A stretch of DNA of 64,000 bases from the NCBI GenBank assembly GCA_016795065.1, contig JAEUIU010000021.1, positions 186,001-250,000 on the forward strand. Direction: 5' to 3'. The DNA comes from Phycisphaerae bacterium (GTDB lineage Bacteria; Planctomycetota; Phycisphaerae; Phycisphaerales; SM1A02). Under the pieces are notes generated by a model. The model was not told the origin of the DNA, ran no database searches, and saw only the letters and a list, made by a program, of their open reading frames with translations. Positions 43,101 to 52,791 of this stretch are shown here, one piece after another. How positions within the stretch are numbered: the stretch's first letter is position 1; each line of letters opens with the position of its first letter. A program made the position numbers and the translations under genes.

Positions 43101-44102
43101 ACTCGGCGGTTCACCGGGACGCTTCACCTTCACGACCGGGGCGTAGTTCTGTCCGCTCTTGAGATCGACGTTGCAGCGGCGGGCAATGAGCCCCGCGTTC
43201 TCGATCGCCTCGGGGCAGTCGCTGAAGAGCTCCTCCATCTCCCGCGGACTCTTGACGTAGATGTCCTCGGGGTACTTCAGGCGATCCGGCGCATCCTTGG
43301 TCTTGCCCATGCTGATGCAGCAGAGCGTGTCGTGGATGTCGTGGTCCTCGCGGCGGAGGAAGTGGGAGTCGTTGTCGCAGACAAGCGGGAGCTTCAACTC
43401 CTTCGCGAGTCGCTTGAGGAGCGGGTTGATCGCCTCCTGCTCCGGCACGTGCCGCTGGAGCTCGATGTAGAAGCGCGGCTCGCCCCTCTCGTTGGGCCTG
43501 AAGGTCCTCGCGTGCCACTGGGCTTCCTCGACGGCGAGCTTCCAGTGCTTCTCGTCCTTCGAACGGACGTAGTTGGTCAAGTGGAAGGCGATCGAACTGC
43601 CGAGGTGGCCGTTGATCGCGATGAGTCCGTCGTACCACTGCGAGAGCGTCGACTTGTCCATCCGCGGCCGGTAGTAGAAGCCGTTGATGAAGGAATCGCT
43701 CGAGAGCTTGAGTAGGTTCTTCCATCCGGCCAGGTTCTCGGCCAGGAGCACCAGGTGAAGGCCGCCATCCATCTGGCCGGTGTGCGTCCGGTCGCGGCGG
43801 TCGCCGGGCTTGCCGTCACGGTCCGGTGCAACGTAGGCCTCGATACCCAAGATCGCCTTGACGCCCGAGCCTTTCGCCTTGGTGTAGAACTCCATCGCCC
43901 CGAACAGGTTGCCGTGGTCGGTGACGGCGACGGCGTCCATGCCGAGTTCCTTTACCCGCTTGAGGAGGCGATCGATCCGGTTCCCGCCGTCCAAGAGCGA
44001 ATACTCGGTGTGCAGGTGCAAGTGGGCGAAGACGGGTGGCGACGTCGCCTCCGCGCCGCTTCCGTTCGCTCCGACCGTTGCTGTCGCGGCTCCATCCGCC
44101 AT
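40182..44102 (-). CDS. dnaE: DNA polymerase III alpha subunit
   Basis: The ATG at 44102 follows AGGAGG by 8 bases and gives 1306 aa. The PHP domain is at the N-terminus (FAHLHLHTEYSLLDGGNRID, VTDHGNLFGAMEF), with its metal ligands apparently intact. The polymerase core has the catalytic aspartates (YPDIDIDICQDGRG), preceded by GSGVGTMVGYVLGLS and followed by NQGVHAAGVIV and FNKSHSTGYAIIAYQTAYLK. A helix-hairpin-helix region and an OB fold (VVIGGLISRIRPTMTKTGKKMAMMTLTD) follow, then a variable C-terminus. It is the replicative polymerase. Its stop is 5 bp from the convergent NYN gene. Confidence 0.97.
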   Translation of the reverse strand: MADGAATATVGANGSGAEATSPPVFAHLHLHTEYSLLDGGNRIDRLLKRVKELGMDAVAVTDHGNLFGAMEFYTKAKGSGVKAILGIEAYVAPDRDGKPGDRRDRTHTGQMDGGLHLVLLAENLAGWKNLLKLSSDSFINGFYYRPRMDKSTLSQWYDGLIAINGHLGSSIAFHLTNYVRSKDEKHWKLAVEEAQWHARTFRPNERGEPRFYIELQRHVPEQEAINPLLKRLAKELKLPLVCDNDSHFLRREDHDIHDTLCCISMGKTKDAPDRLKYPEDIYVKSPREMEELFSDCPEAIENAGLIARRCNVDLKSGQNYAPVVKVKRPGEPPSYDAARDGDLTEWFKRYCARFELIPFDSTKDTVDPKELKESCDAALRDLAEAGLIWRYGPQGITPEIRARAERELKILADKLISAYFLIVWDFVNWARQRGIPANARGSGVGTMVGYVLGLSNACPERYGLLFERFTDPDRSEYPDIDIDICQDGRGAVIDYVRKKYGHVAQIITFGRLKAKAAIKDVARVMGLAPSDGQRLANLIPNELHITIAEAKQKEPELKRLYEEDATIRRLLDQAEALEDHARNQGVHAAGVIVATQPLDTVVPLCRAAGGENEVVTQWDGPTCEKVGLLKMDFLGLRTLSTIELAKRLIRSSLPEEAIWRSVGRTMPAAPDASIPHPLDLERIPLDDQKVLGLFRRGDCSGIFQFESGGMRKLLVDMQPDRLEDLIAANALYRPGPMDLIPDYNNRKHGRQPVPAVHEVVDRYTRETYGIMVYQEQVMQVLHGLGGIPLRAAYTIIKAISKKKEDVINAARGDFVQGAAERGVSAQTSNDLFDLILKFAGYGFNKSHSTGYAIIAYQTAYLKTYFPNQYMAAVLSYESQARKVEEWAVYLEDCKRTIFPDTTVAKAHIGVEVKPPDVNLSEEDFSVVFMPGETHTNCHGHVRFGLKAIKGAGESGIRAIVEERKRKGAFKSLFDFCERVDLKSVNKAMIESLVKAGTFDSMHSVDDRASLLASLESAVAAGHSLASDRAAGQETFFGAFEAVAPAATKAAASLKRVPPWDRMAALQAEKEALGFHVSGHPLDQWREAITTFCSADSIGMQNVPHDAPVVIGGLISRIRPTMTKTGKKMAMMTLTDRRGTVDGVLFADTFAKFGDALQMDKCVLLVGYADRGRAEPCVIVERVVPIDCAAQHLAQRLDLIIEGDRDPNGEPIEPTLKMLAGTLRQASGSVASLQGRPVPVSIHVDLADKRVTLASERLRVVPDAPLLDRLRRFLGASGVRVRGGYLPPRRAPRGEWKARRAADSGDE

Positions 44103-44205
44103 TCGCGTTGCCTCCTGCTGTCTTCGCTGACATCCGACTCGTCCGGGCATCGTATCGGGCGGGCGAACTTCCCCCTCGCGTGCGAAACCTGTCGGAACCG
44201 ATTCC

Positions 44206-44211
44206 TATACT
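44206..44211 (+). promoter_or_regulatory. -10 element for a probable leaderless mRNA
   Basis: TATACT, close to consensus, ends 7 bases before the ATG at 44219. Confidence 0.6.
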
Positions 44212-44218
44212 CCCCCCA

Positions 44219-44515
44219 ATGGCCTTCGGACCCTCCATTGACAGCGCCCGTCGCGGCGCGAGCCGCTTCTGGCAGGCTCGGACCGGTGACGGCCCGATTG
44301 CCCGTGTCGCATGGACGCTCCTGGCCATCCTCCTGGCCATTCCCATCGCCCTCTTCATGTTGGCCTTTCTGCTCATCCTGGTCGGCACGGCGGTGGCGCT
44401 CGTCTTCATTGGCTGGATCCGCCGATCGCTCTTTGGCCCAGGTGTCGCGTCGCGCGTGCCCGACGAGACTGGACGCGAGAACGTCCGCGTCGTGCGCCGC
44501 ACGAACATCGGTTAG
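44219..44515 (+). CDS. Small membrane protein, 98 aa
   Basis: The ATG at 44219 is supported by a TATACT 7 bases upstream. One long or two short membrane segments lie at residues about 28-62 (VAWTLLAILLAIPIALFMLAFLLILVG, ALVFIGWI), with polar ends on both sides (basic loop RRSLFGPG). No enzyme motif is visible and no family is recognised. It is divergent from dnaE and convergent with the aminotransferase gene (5-bp gap). Confidence 0.7.
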   Translation: MAFGPSIDSARRGASRFWQARTGDGPIARVAWTLLAILLAIPIALFMLAFLLILVGTAVALVFIGWIRRSLFGPGVASRVPDETGRENVRVVRRTNIG

Positions 44516-44520
44516 CGGCG

Positions 44521-45447
44521 TCAGCCCAGCGCCGATGTCTCGCGCTCGACCCGCTCGCGCCACGCGGCTCGCAGAGCGGCGGCCACCGGACCGGGTGTTC
44601 CCTGGCCGATCTGCGTGCGCTCGATGGCAATCACCGGCAGGACGCCCCACGAGGAGTTGGTCAAGAAGATCTCCTCGGCGGCGAAGACGTCCTCGATCGA
44701 GAGCATCGTCCGCTCGGCCCGCAGGTCGAGACCTTCACCCTGCTGCCCCTGAAGGCCGGACTCGATCAGTTCGAGCATGACCGAACGGGTGATGCCCGGA
44801 AGGACCGGCGCCGGCAGCGATGACTTCGCCTCCTCACCGTGGGCATACGGGGTGAGCACGACGCCGTCACGCACCAGGAAGATGTTCGAGACGCAGCCGC
44901 TGGCCAGGTGGTTGGTCACCGAGAACCAGACGGCCTCGCTCGCGCCGACCGCGCCGGCCTGCTGCAGGGCGGCGAGGCGCGACCAGTAGGAGAGGCTCTT
45001 GTGTCCCGCGAGACGATCGAGCGGATTGACCCGACCGTCAGCCACCATCACCCGCACGCCCTTGGTGAACAGGTCCTCCGGATAGCGGGTCGGGGGCTGG
45101 GCGACGATGAGGATGGTCGGCTCGTGGGTCGAACGCTCACCCGAACTCTGGAGAAGGTTGAGGTCGCCGCCTGTCACGGTGAGGCGCACACGGGCCTCAC
45201 GCAGGGCGTTGCGTTCGATCACCGACTGTACGGCCTCGGCCAGCGGCTCGATGTGCAGCGACTCGGTCAGGCGCAGCTCGACGGCCGACCGTCGCAGCCG
45301 CTCCAGGTGATCCCGCACCCGAAAGACCCGGCCGTTGCGGGCCACCATCGTCTCGAAGAGACCGACGGCGTGCTGGAAGCCCGCATCGAAGACCGAGACC
45401 TTCGCTTCGTGACGGTCCAACCAGGTGCCATTGAGCCAGACGTCCAT
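44521..45447 (-). CDS. PLP class IV aminotransferase/lyase (IlvE/Dat/PabC-like)
   Basis: The 308-aa product has the class IV fold: N-terminal VWLNGTWLDRHEAKVSVFDAGFQHAVGLFET, the PLP lysine in LAGHKSLSYW (about residue 158), the Glu-containing EAVWFSVTNHLASGCVSNIFLVRDG, and PVLPGITRSVMLELIE. Branched-chain aminotransferase, D-amino-acid aminotransferase and aminodeoxychorismate lyase share these motifs, and I cannot choose between them from sequence alone. GAGAGGT precedes the ATG. The PLP cofactor is supplied by the pathway that includes pdxH at 16.7 kb. Confidence 0.88.
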   Translation of the reverse strand: MDVWLNGTWLDRHEAKVSVFDAGFQHAVGLFETMVARNGRVFRVRDHLERLRRSAVELRLTESLHIEPLAEAVQSVIERNALREARVRLTVTGGDLNLLQSSGERSTHEPTILIVAQPPTRYPEDLFTKGVRVMVADGRVNPLDRLAGHKSLSYWSRLAALQQAGAVGASEAVWFSVTNHLASGCVSNIFLVRDGVVLTPYAHGEEAKSSLPAPVLPGITRSVMLELIESGLQGQQGEGLDLRAERTMLSIEDVFAAEEIFLTNSSWGVLPVIAIERTQIGQGTPGPVAAALRAAWRERVERETSALG

Positions 45448-45499
45448 CGATCACCTCTCTCGCTCGCGTGCCATTCGGGGGAACGAATGGCCGACGGGC

Positions 45500-45886
45500 T
45501 CATTCGACTGCGCCTGCACCCGGCTCGAACATGCCCACAATCGCCATCCGATCGGGGTCGGAATCGTACCGGCAGCGCAGGCCAAGGAATGCAAGGCCGT
45601 CGACCCGGACCATGACGACATGCGACGCAGCGCCGTCCGGGGCGGGTCCTCCGTCGCCCTCGCGCACCTCCAGCGTGTAGGCGCGTCTATCCGCGAGCCG
45701 TCTCCGAACCGCCTGTTCGAGCACCGGCTCGGTGGCGCCGGCCGCTCCGCCCGAGACGACCTGCGAGGCGAACGCCTCCATCGCCGCCATTTCGGTGGCC
45801 CGGCGATGTCGACCGTTCCAGGTCAGAAATCCTGCAATCACGAGGATCACAACCGGAAAGAACAACCGTCTGGTCAACGGACGCAT
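45500..45886 (-). CDS. Small membrane-anchored protein, 128 aa
   Basis: The ATG at 45886 has TACGAT 7 bases upstream. An N-terminal signal anchor (residues 7-22, RLFFPVVILVIAGFLTW) is followed by a small soluble domain with alternating hydrophobic strands (SHVVMVRVDGLAFLGLRCRYD). No family is recognised. The upstream in-frame extension to 45997 overlaps the divergent gene and is rejected. Confidence 0.65.
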   Translation of the reverse strand: MRPLTRRLFFPVVILVIAGFLTWNGRHRRATEMAAMEAFASQVVSGGAAGATEPVLEQAVRRRLADRRAYTLEVREGDGGPAPDGAASHVVMVRVDGLAFLGLRCRYDSDPDRMAIVGMFEPGAGAVE

Positions 45887-45893
45887 GGCTCGG

Positions 45894-45899
45894 ATCGTA
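45894..45899 (-). promoter_or_regulatory. -10 element for a probable leaderless mRNA
   Basis: On the minus strand TACGAT ends 7 bases before the ATG at 45886. Confidence 0.5.
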
Positions 45900-45922
45900 C
45901 GCGAGCCTTGCGCCTTCCCCGA

Positions 45923-45928
45923 TACACT
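45923..45928 (+). promoter_or_regulatory. -10 element for a probable leaderless mRNA
   Basis: TACACT ends 8 bases before the ATG at 45937. The two divergent start codons are 50 bp apart. Confidence 0.5.
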
Positions 45929-45936
45929 GGCTTTCG

Positions 45937-46803
45937 ATGGCGTCGAGCCCCGCGGAATCATCTTCCTCCCCCGCTTCCTCCTTGGGCGACGACGCACCGA
46001 TCATTGGGAAATTCGACGCCGACCGCCTCTGCCTCCGTTGCCTTCACCAGCAGCACGGGGCGATCGTCTATCAGGATCCGCGCCTCGGCATCATGTACAT
46101 CCGCTGCACCGAATGCGGCACCAGCTCGGCTGTCACCGAGTACCCGATGGCCTGGCGATGGCTCAGGCGGTTCGGCATCCTGATCGCTGGGATCCTCGCC
46201 TTGGTGGCTCTTGCGCTCCTTGCAGGCGATGTTGCTGCGACGTGTGCGAGCACCTATGAATTCACGTGGGAAGCCACCCGCGATTTCTCCGACGCGATCC
46301 AGGCGGAGGGACAGCGTCGCGATGCGAACGCGACGTGGCAGATGTCGCCGGAGCTCCGCAGCGATACGGGGGCGATCCAGAAGGCGGTTGCTGACCCGGT
46401 CGTGATCCGCAACGCGGAATGGCGATTCCGCTACGGCCTGATCCCACTAAGCATGGTCCAGATCGGCTTCGGCATGGCTTGGGCCTGCCTCCTTCTGCAT
46501 CGCCGCATCTGGTTATCGCTTCTCTTCCAGCTCCTGCCGGTGGCGCTCGCCATCGCGTTCTTCGCGCTGGTCATGTTTCTGGATCGTCCCGTTGGCGCTT
46601 CGAGTTGGAGTTACCGGCAGTACGCTGCCATGACCTTCGGGCCCGCGATCGCTCTGTATTACATGGCGTGGAACACGGCTGTGCGCATGACAGCGGTCTT
46701 GCTCGCCAGGCCATTCCTTCGGGTCTTCCTGTGGATGGTGGTCCCGAAGAGGATTCGCCGCGCGGTCGAAAGCGTCTGGACGGACGACGCGATCCCTGGC
46801 TGA
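45937..46803 (+). CDS. Membrane protein with N-terminal zinc ribbon
   Basis: The 288-aa product has a polar Ser-rich N-terminus, then a zinc-ribbon-like pair (LCLRCLHQ, IRCTECGTS; about residues 32-63). Four membrane segments are predicted (about 78-100, 170-192, 195-217 and 230-252), with a polar loop of about 70 residues after the first. Function is unknown. The gene uses the only in-frame TTA codon in the window not followed by G. It is followed by the ABC-F gene 101 bp downstream. Confidence 0.72.
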   Translation: MASSPAESSSSPASSLGDDAPIIGKFDADRLCLRCLHQQHGAIVYQDPRLGIMYIRCTECGTSSAVTEYPMAWRWLRRFGILIAGILALVALALLAGDVAATCASTYEFTWEATRDFSDAIQAEGQRRDANATWQMSPELRSDTGAIQKAVADPVVIRNAEWRFRYGLIPLSMVQIGFGMAWACLLLHRRIWLSLLFQLLPVALAIAFFALVMFLDRPVGASSWSYRQYAAMTFGPAIALYYMAWNTAVRMTAVLLARPFLRVFLWMVVPKRIRRAVESVWTDDAIPG

Positions 46804-46904
46804 GATGCTGGTTTGGGAGACGGTCCAAGGTTGCGGACCGGATGGCGAGATCGTCCGTGTCCCGACCCACGGGCGCTCTCCTGCTACCATCGTCGCCCCT
46901 CGCT

Positions 46905-48881
<1,977 letters not shown>

Positions 48882-48905
48882 CGTCGCGCCACTGGAATCG
48901 CCGCG

Positions 48906-48925
48906 CCCCCCCCCCCCCAAAAAAA
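48906..48925. repeat. Homopolymer pair: 13 C followed by 7 A
   Basis: Thirteen C residues are directly followed by seven A, between the convergent ABC-F and anti-sigma genes. On the minus strand this reads T7 G13. It is the longest homopolymer run noticed in the window. It could be a slippage site or a sequencing error. Confidence 0.9.
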
Positions 48926-48992
48926 CCATCGCGCCGCCGAGGCCCGGGAAGAGAGCGACCGGGCGACGGCGGCGCGGGAGGAAAGAGTCTAG

Positions 48993-49925
48993 TCAGGCGG
49001 AGCGGAGAACGACCTTGCCGGCTCCATTCAGCAGTTCGAATTTCCGGCCCATGAGTTCGGGCGAAATGCTCGCGATGGTGGACGAGGCGGGGCCGTCGGA
49101 GTTGAAACTCTTGATGACGGTGGCGTTTCCTTGGTCATCGACCGAGCGAAGGGTGTAGGGGCCTTCGTCGCCATTCAGACCGAACGCCACGAACAGGGTT
49201 TCGCGGGTCTCCGGGTTCACGAAGATGAAGGCGGCGGCATCGACGGCCCGATCGACGCTCGTCAGCGTGCGGATGTCGGAGTCACGGAAGATGAAGTCGT
49301 TGAGATCGGGAACAGCCTCACGGAGCTGCTCGCCGATGAGTCGGCCAGAAGCAAGCTGAGCGATCCGCTCGGCGGTTCGCATGGTGCTGCCGAGGAAGTA
49401 CAGGCTGGCGACCAGCCCGGCAGCGAGGAAGAAGGCGGCGGCTCGCCAATAGGGCGTGGAGCGGTCGCGATCGCCGATGGAAGCGCGGGCCCGAATCTCG
49501 GCCACGAGCTCGCGCATCGTTTCGTCCTGCTGGAAACCTGACGTCGGTGTGGTGTCGGCGACGCCGACTACCTCGCTGGTTGCCCGGTGCATGAGCACGC
49601 CAGCCGTTCCGACCGCGCTCACGCCGGCTGCCATTCCGCCGATGGTGGCGAGTGGCTTGAGCTGTTCCGCGGTCTCGTCTACCTCTTCAGCGATCCGGAT
49701 GAGGACCTTCTGACGAAGGAGTCCGCGGGGCTCGTCGTTGGACAGGAACGCGCCGTCTTCGGCGAGCTGAGCCTGAAGGGCCCGAATCTCAGCCTGGACG
49801 GTCGCTGGAGCATGATGAAACGAGCGGTTAAACAGAGCCGCCTCGTAGTCATCGAGCAATCCATATGCATCGAGCGGTGCAAGCTCGATCAACTCTTCGC
49901 GCGACATGGGGTCCGAACTCGTCAT
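48993..49925 (-). CDS. RskA-type transmembrane anti-sigma factor
   Basis: The ATG at 49925 has GGAG six bases upstream; earlier in-frame ATGs at 49931 and 49955 fit the Shine-Dalgarno less well. The 310-aa product begins with the short anti-sigma motif region (REELIELAPLDAYGLLDDYEAALFN), typical of SigK-type anti-sigmas, without zinc ligands. One membrane segment is clear (about residues 170-190, WRAAAFFLAAGLVASLYFLG), with a weaker hydrophobic stretch near 90-115. The C-terminal half is an extracytoplasmic RskA-like domain (FIFVNPETRETLFVAFGL). It should hold the sigma factor encoded upstream at 50575-51144. Confidence 0.82.
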   Translation of the reverse strand: MTSSDPMSREELIELAPLDAYGLLDDYEAALFNRSFHHAPATVQAEIRALQAQLAEDGAFLSNDEPRGLLRQKVLIRIAEEVDETAEQLKPLATIGGMAAGVSAVGTAGVLMHRATSEVVGVADTTPTSGFQQDETMRELVAEIRARASIGDRDRSTPYWRAAAFFLAAGLVASLYFLGSTMRTAERIAQLASGRLIGEQLREAVPDLNDFIFRDSDIRTLTSVDRAVDAAAFIFVNPETRETLFVAFGLNGDEGPYTLRSVDDQGNATVIKSFNSDGPASSTIASISPELMGRKFELLNGAGKVVLRSA

Positions 49926-50574
49926 TGACATCTCCGTGCTGACCGAGGACCTCACATTCGTCTGAACTCCGTTGACTTGATCGACCGGCTCCGCTGAGCG
50001 ACCTCATGCGGTTTCGGCGATCGCACACGGGCCACCATCCCCAAAAGGTGGTCGTGCAACGAGTTCCGCAAGTCGTCCCTCCGATGGAACGGCACCTGCG
50101 TCGACGGCGGCTGGAAGGGCATTGGAGAGCATCGAATCGACGCCCTCCTCCGGTCCGTTCCAACCGACTACCCAGCCCCCGGACCCCACGGCAACCAGAC
50201 GATCCGCGAGCGGCGCGTTCTGGATGCAGTCATCCCCAACCATTTGCTAGGCGAGAGTCAAGATCCGTCGTTGCTCCGGGGATGAGCGGGAGAGCGACGG
50301 CGCTTCCGAATCAACACTGGTGTGATCCAGTGACATCGCTCCTTACGCAGGCCTCGCCAAAGTGTTGCAGCAAAGCATGTTGATGCTGCGATAGGGCGTC
50401 CGCCGGAGATTCGCTGCATCGCCTGTTCGGCAACGAACGACGATAACTTGCCGAATCGTTCCCGCGAATCGACATCCAGGCGATCGCTGTCGCCACAGAC
50501 ACATCCACGCGCTGACAATCCGCGTGTCCGACCTGAGCCCCTTGGTCGCCACAGACAACCCGTTTCTCAGTTCG
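49926..50574. other. About 650-bp gap inside the SigK-type sigma/anti-sigma unit
   Basis: Apart from the weak 79-codon frame at 50004-50243, no gene is convincing. A perfect six-bp hairpin (CACTGG/CCAGTG, 50315-50332) is present. SigK and RskA-type genes are normally adjacent, so the gap may hold a decayed gene, a regulatory RNA, or a separate promoter for the anti-sigma. Confidence 0.4.
50004..50243 (-). CDS. Possible 79-aa protein between sigma and anti-sigma genes
   Basis: An ATG frame of 79 codons with moderately coding-like third positions. The product contains ADRLVAVGSGGWVVGWNG and ends GDGGPCAIAETA. There is no Shine-Dalgarno or close -10 element. No family is recognised. It lies in the otherwise unexplained gap of the sigma operon. 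Confidence 0.3.
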   Translation of the reverse strand: MVGDDCIQNAPLADRLVAVGSGGWVVGWNGPEEGVDSMLSNALPAAVDAGAVPSEGRLAELVARPPFGDGGPCAIAETA

Positions 50575-51144
50575 TCAGCCCAAGGCCTTGTCGCTGCCCG
50601 GGCGGTCGCGCAATCGGAGAAGCCCCCGGCTCAAGGCACTCTTCACCGTGCCGAGCGGAGCATTCAATTGCTCCGAGACCTCGCGAAGTGTAAAGCCTTG
50701 CAGATACGTGCGTTCAATCACGCTTCGCTGCAGCTCGGGAAGCTCTCGCAAGCGGTCCTTGAGCCATTGGCGCTGTTCGTCGGTGACCTTACCACCCGTC
50801 CGTGGATCCCCACGGTCTGAGTCGTTGTTCGGTAGAGCTGGCTCCGCCTCAAGGGTCGCTGCGTCGATTCGGACACCCCTCCGGCGGAGCTTGTCAATAA
50901 GGTGACGACGGGTGATCAGCATCACCCAAGTGACCAACTTGGCGCGCCGGGGGTCGTACCGCTCGGCGGTTCTCCAGAGGCGCACAAAGACCTCTTGGAC
51001 CGCATCCTCAGCTTCGGCCCGAGAGGGAAGTGCCTGACGGGCAGCCTTATAAACAAGGGGTCCGAAGCGGTCATACAGCTCTGCGATCGCAGCATCCTCG
51101 CCTGCGGCCACACGCTGCATGAAGTTCCAATCTTCGTCCGCCAT
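50575..51144 (-). CDS. ECF sigma factor, SigK-like
   Basis: The 189-aa product has region 2 (AIAELYDRFGPLVYKAARQAL, AEDAVQEVFVRLWRTAERYDPRRAKLVTWVMLITRRHLIDKLRR) and region 4 (LRELPELQRSVIERTYLQGFTLREVSEQLNAPLGTVKSALSRGLLRLR). The WTRA/D-rich end of region 2 and the overall length match the SigK-type ECF group. Its likely regulator is the RskA-type anti-sigma downstream on the same strand. No clear -10 element or Shine-Dalgarno precedes the ATG. Confidence 0.92.
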   Translation of the reverse strand: MADEDWNFMQRVAAGEDAAIAELYDRFGPLVYKAARQALPSRAEAEDAVQEVFVRLWRTAERYDPRRAKLVTWVMLITRRHLIDKLRRRGVRIDAATLEAEPALPNNDSDRGDPRTGGKVTDEQRQWLKDRLRELPELQRSVIERTYLQGFTLREVSEQLNAPLGTVKSALSRGLLRLRDRPGSDKALG

Positions 51145-51892
51145 GGGTTTCGAACCGTTTCAGACGGCCCGGACCAAGCACTCTCGCACAAGCGTTCGCG
51201 AGAAAATGTCCTAGTCTAAGCCTGTCTCAACAATACGTCACGTACCACGAAACCTCGCAGCCACAACAGTCGGCGACGCGAATTGGCTTCGTTCCGGTAG
51301 AGACCCCACGCGTATTGAAGACGTTCCCACGGAGTAGACCGAACTGCAAACGCAAATTCCCCACTTGCCCAAAAGGCAGGTCGGGAAGGTACGGCCATCA
51401 CCAGCCATGGACGAGGCCACGGCAGAGCATCGAAAGTGGGTCAATCTCCCCCTCCACGATGCCAGCTCCCCAAGGCCCCAGCCACTTCCCCGGCACTGAG
51501 AAAAACAGTACTGGGCAAAATGACGCAGGCTCCGCTGTGGAGCGAATGGCCGGCCACACGATGCGGGCTCGGCAAACACCGGAGTTCCCTCCTCACAAGG
51601 TCCCGGAGCGCCGACTATACCTCGGCTTCTTTCGAGGAAAAGCGAGTGCAGGGTGATTTCTGCCGATTTCGGGTTAGACTCAGGTTGTGTTTGGGGCTCG
51701 TGGTTCCGGATTGTCCGGGCGGGGTTCCATTCCACCGAGAGTCATGACGACAGGTCGCAGCAAACCTGTCACCGTGACTTCGATCTGGGGCACCACACGA
51801 GCTTCGCAGTGCGAAGTTCGCGCTACGAGATAGCTGTGCGACGACGTTCCCAACGTCACACGCGAGACTCGATCGGTTCACCTCTTCCGAGA
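51145..51892. other. About 750-bp divergent intergenic region
   Basis: It separates the ECF sigma gene (minus) from the prepilin-like gene (plus). Frames up to 165 codons exist on both strands but look non-coding (Cys/Ser/Arg-rich, no motif). One hairpin is visible at 51749-51770 (GACAGGT/ACCTGTC, eight-base loop). No tRNA or known ncRNA was recognised. Confidence 0.5.
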
Positions 51893-52630
51893 GTGAATGT
51901 GATATCGGTCTTGTCGCAGCGCCCCGCGCCACACGCGGGCTTCAGCCTCGTGGAGCTGCTCATCGTCTTACTCATTGTCGTTGTTCTCACGTCGCTCCTG
52001 ATGCCAGGACTCCGCGCTGTGCGAGAGACCGCGAACCGGCTGGGGTGCGCGTCGAACCTCCGGCAGATCGGCTGTGCGATCACGGTCTACTCGACGGACC
52101 ATGACGAGCGCCTCCCGTTCAGCTATTTCGGGAGCCCAGAGATTCAGCAGTATTCGGAGATGATGGCATTGACCACGGGCGGTGGTCCCACCGCCTCGAA
52201 CAGCATGGACGGGCTCGGTCGTCTGCTCCCGCGCGCCGGACACTACCTCGATTGCGCTGGCTGCATGTTCTGCCCGAGTCATCGTGGCGAGCACACCATC
52301 GAACGATACCAGGCGACGCTTGACAACCCGTGGGCGAGTAGCGAGCGGGCGTTCTCAAACTACCACTACCGTGGCGACGTCGATTCCGAATCGGGCGTCC
52401 GCTACCGGTTCTCCAACGATCACTCCTTCCTGCTCGCAGCCGATGGCCTCCGGACCAAATCCGACTTCAACCACGGCAACGGCTTGAACCTGCTACACGG
52501 GGATTTGGCTGTGACGTGGCTGAGCGATACCGATGGTTCCCTGATCGGTTCGCTCCCTGAAGCGCCAGCCGAATTCCAGCCCCCAGTGTTCGACGAACTC
52601 TGGACGGATCTGGTCAAGGTCGAGAAGTAA
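51893..52630 (+). CDS. Type IV prepilin-like protein (DUF1559/GspG-like)
   Basis: The GTG at 51893 (or GTG at 51899) is the likely start, placing a short leader before the prepilin peptidase site. Then comes the methylation motif GFSLVELLIVLLIVVVLTSLLMP, with Glu at position +5 of the mature protein. The globular domain contains NRLGCASNLRQIGCAITVYSTDHDERLPF, a paired Cys segment (CAGCMFCPSH) and the late motif FNHGNGLNLLHGDLAVTW, a variant of the H-x9-DG motif of planctomycete DUF1559 prepilins. It probably assembles into a pseudopilus or a planctomycete-specific surface structure. No pilin assembly gene is nearby. Confidence 0.88.
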   Translation: MNVISVLSQRPAPHAGFSLVELLIVLLIVVVLTSLLMPGLRAVRETANRLGCASNLRQIGCAITVYSTDHDERLPFSYFGSPEIQQYSEMMALTTGGGPTASNSMDGLGRLLPRAGHYLDCAGCMFCPSHRGEHTIERYQATLDNPWASSERAFSNYHYRGDVDSESGVRYRFSNDHSFLLAADGLRTKSDFNHGNGLNLLHGDLAVTWLSDTDGSLIGSLPEAPAEFQPPVFDELWTDLVKVEK

Positions 52631-52791
52631 ACCAAAGCATTGGGTCCAAAGCGGCCTCCGCTGTTGGATCGGATGCAACTCGCCTCGACCAAGTCGACGT
52701 TGCCGCTCGGTTGCGACGACCGTCCGCGTCGAGGCGCGCGGGGTCACCGGTCTCTTCCGAACGGCTTTTATCGCACCGCTACCCGATTAAC

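Noticed and set aside
42075-43715. 546-codon plus frame inside dnaE
   Set aside because: Antisense of the conserved polymerase core; no recognisable protein features.
51238-51735. 165-codon minus frame in the gap upstream of the ECF sigma
   Set aside because: Ser/Cys/Arg-rich without motif, Shine-Dalgarno or -10 element; judged chance.
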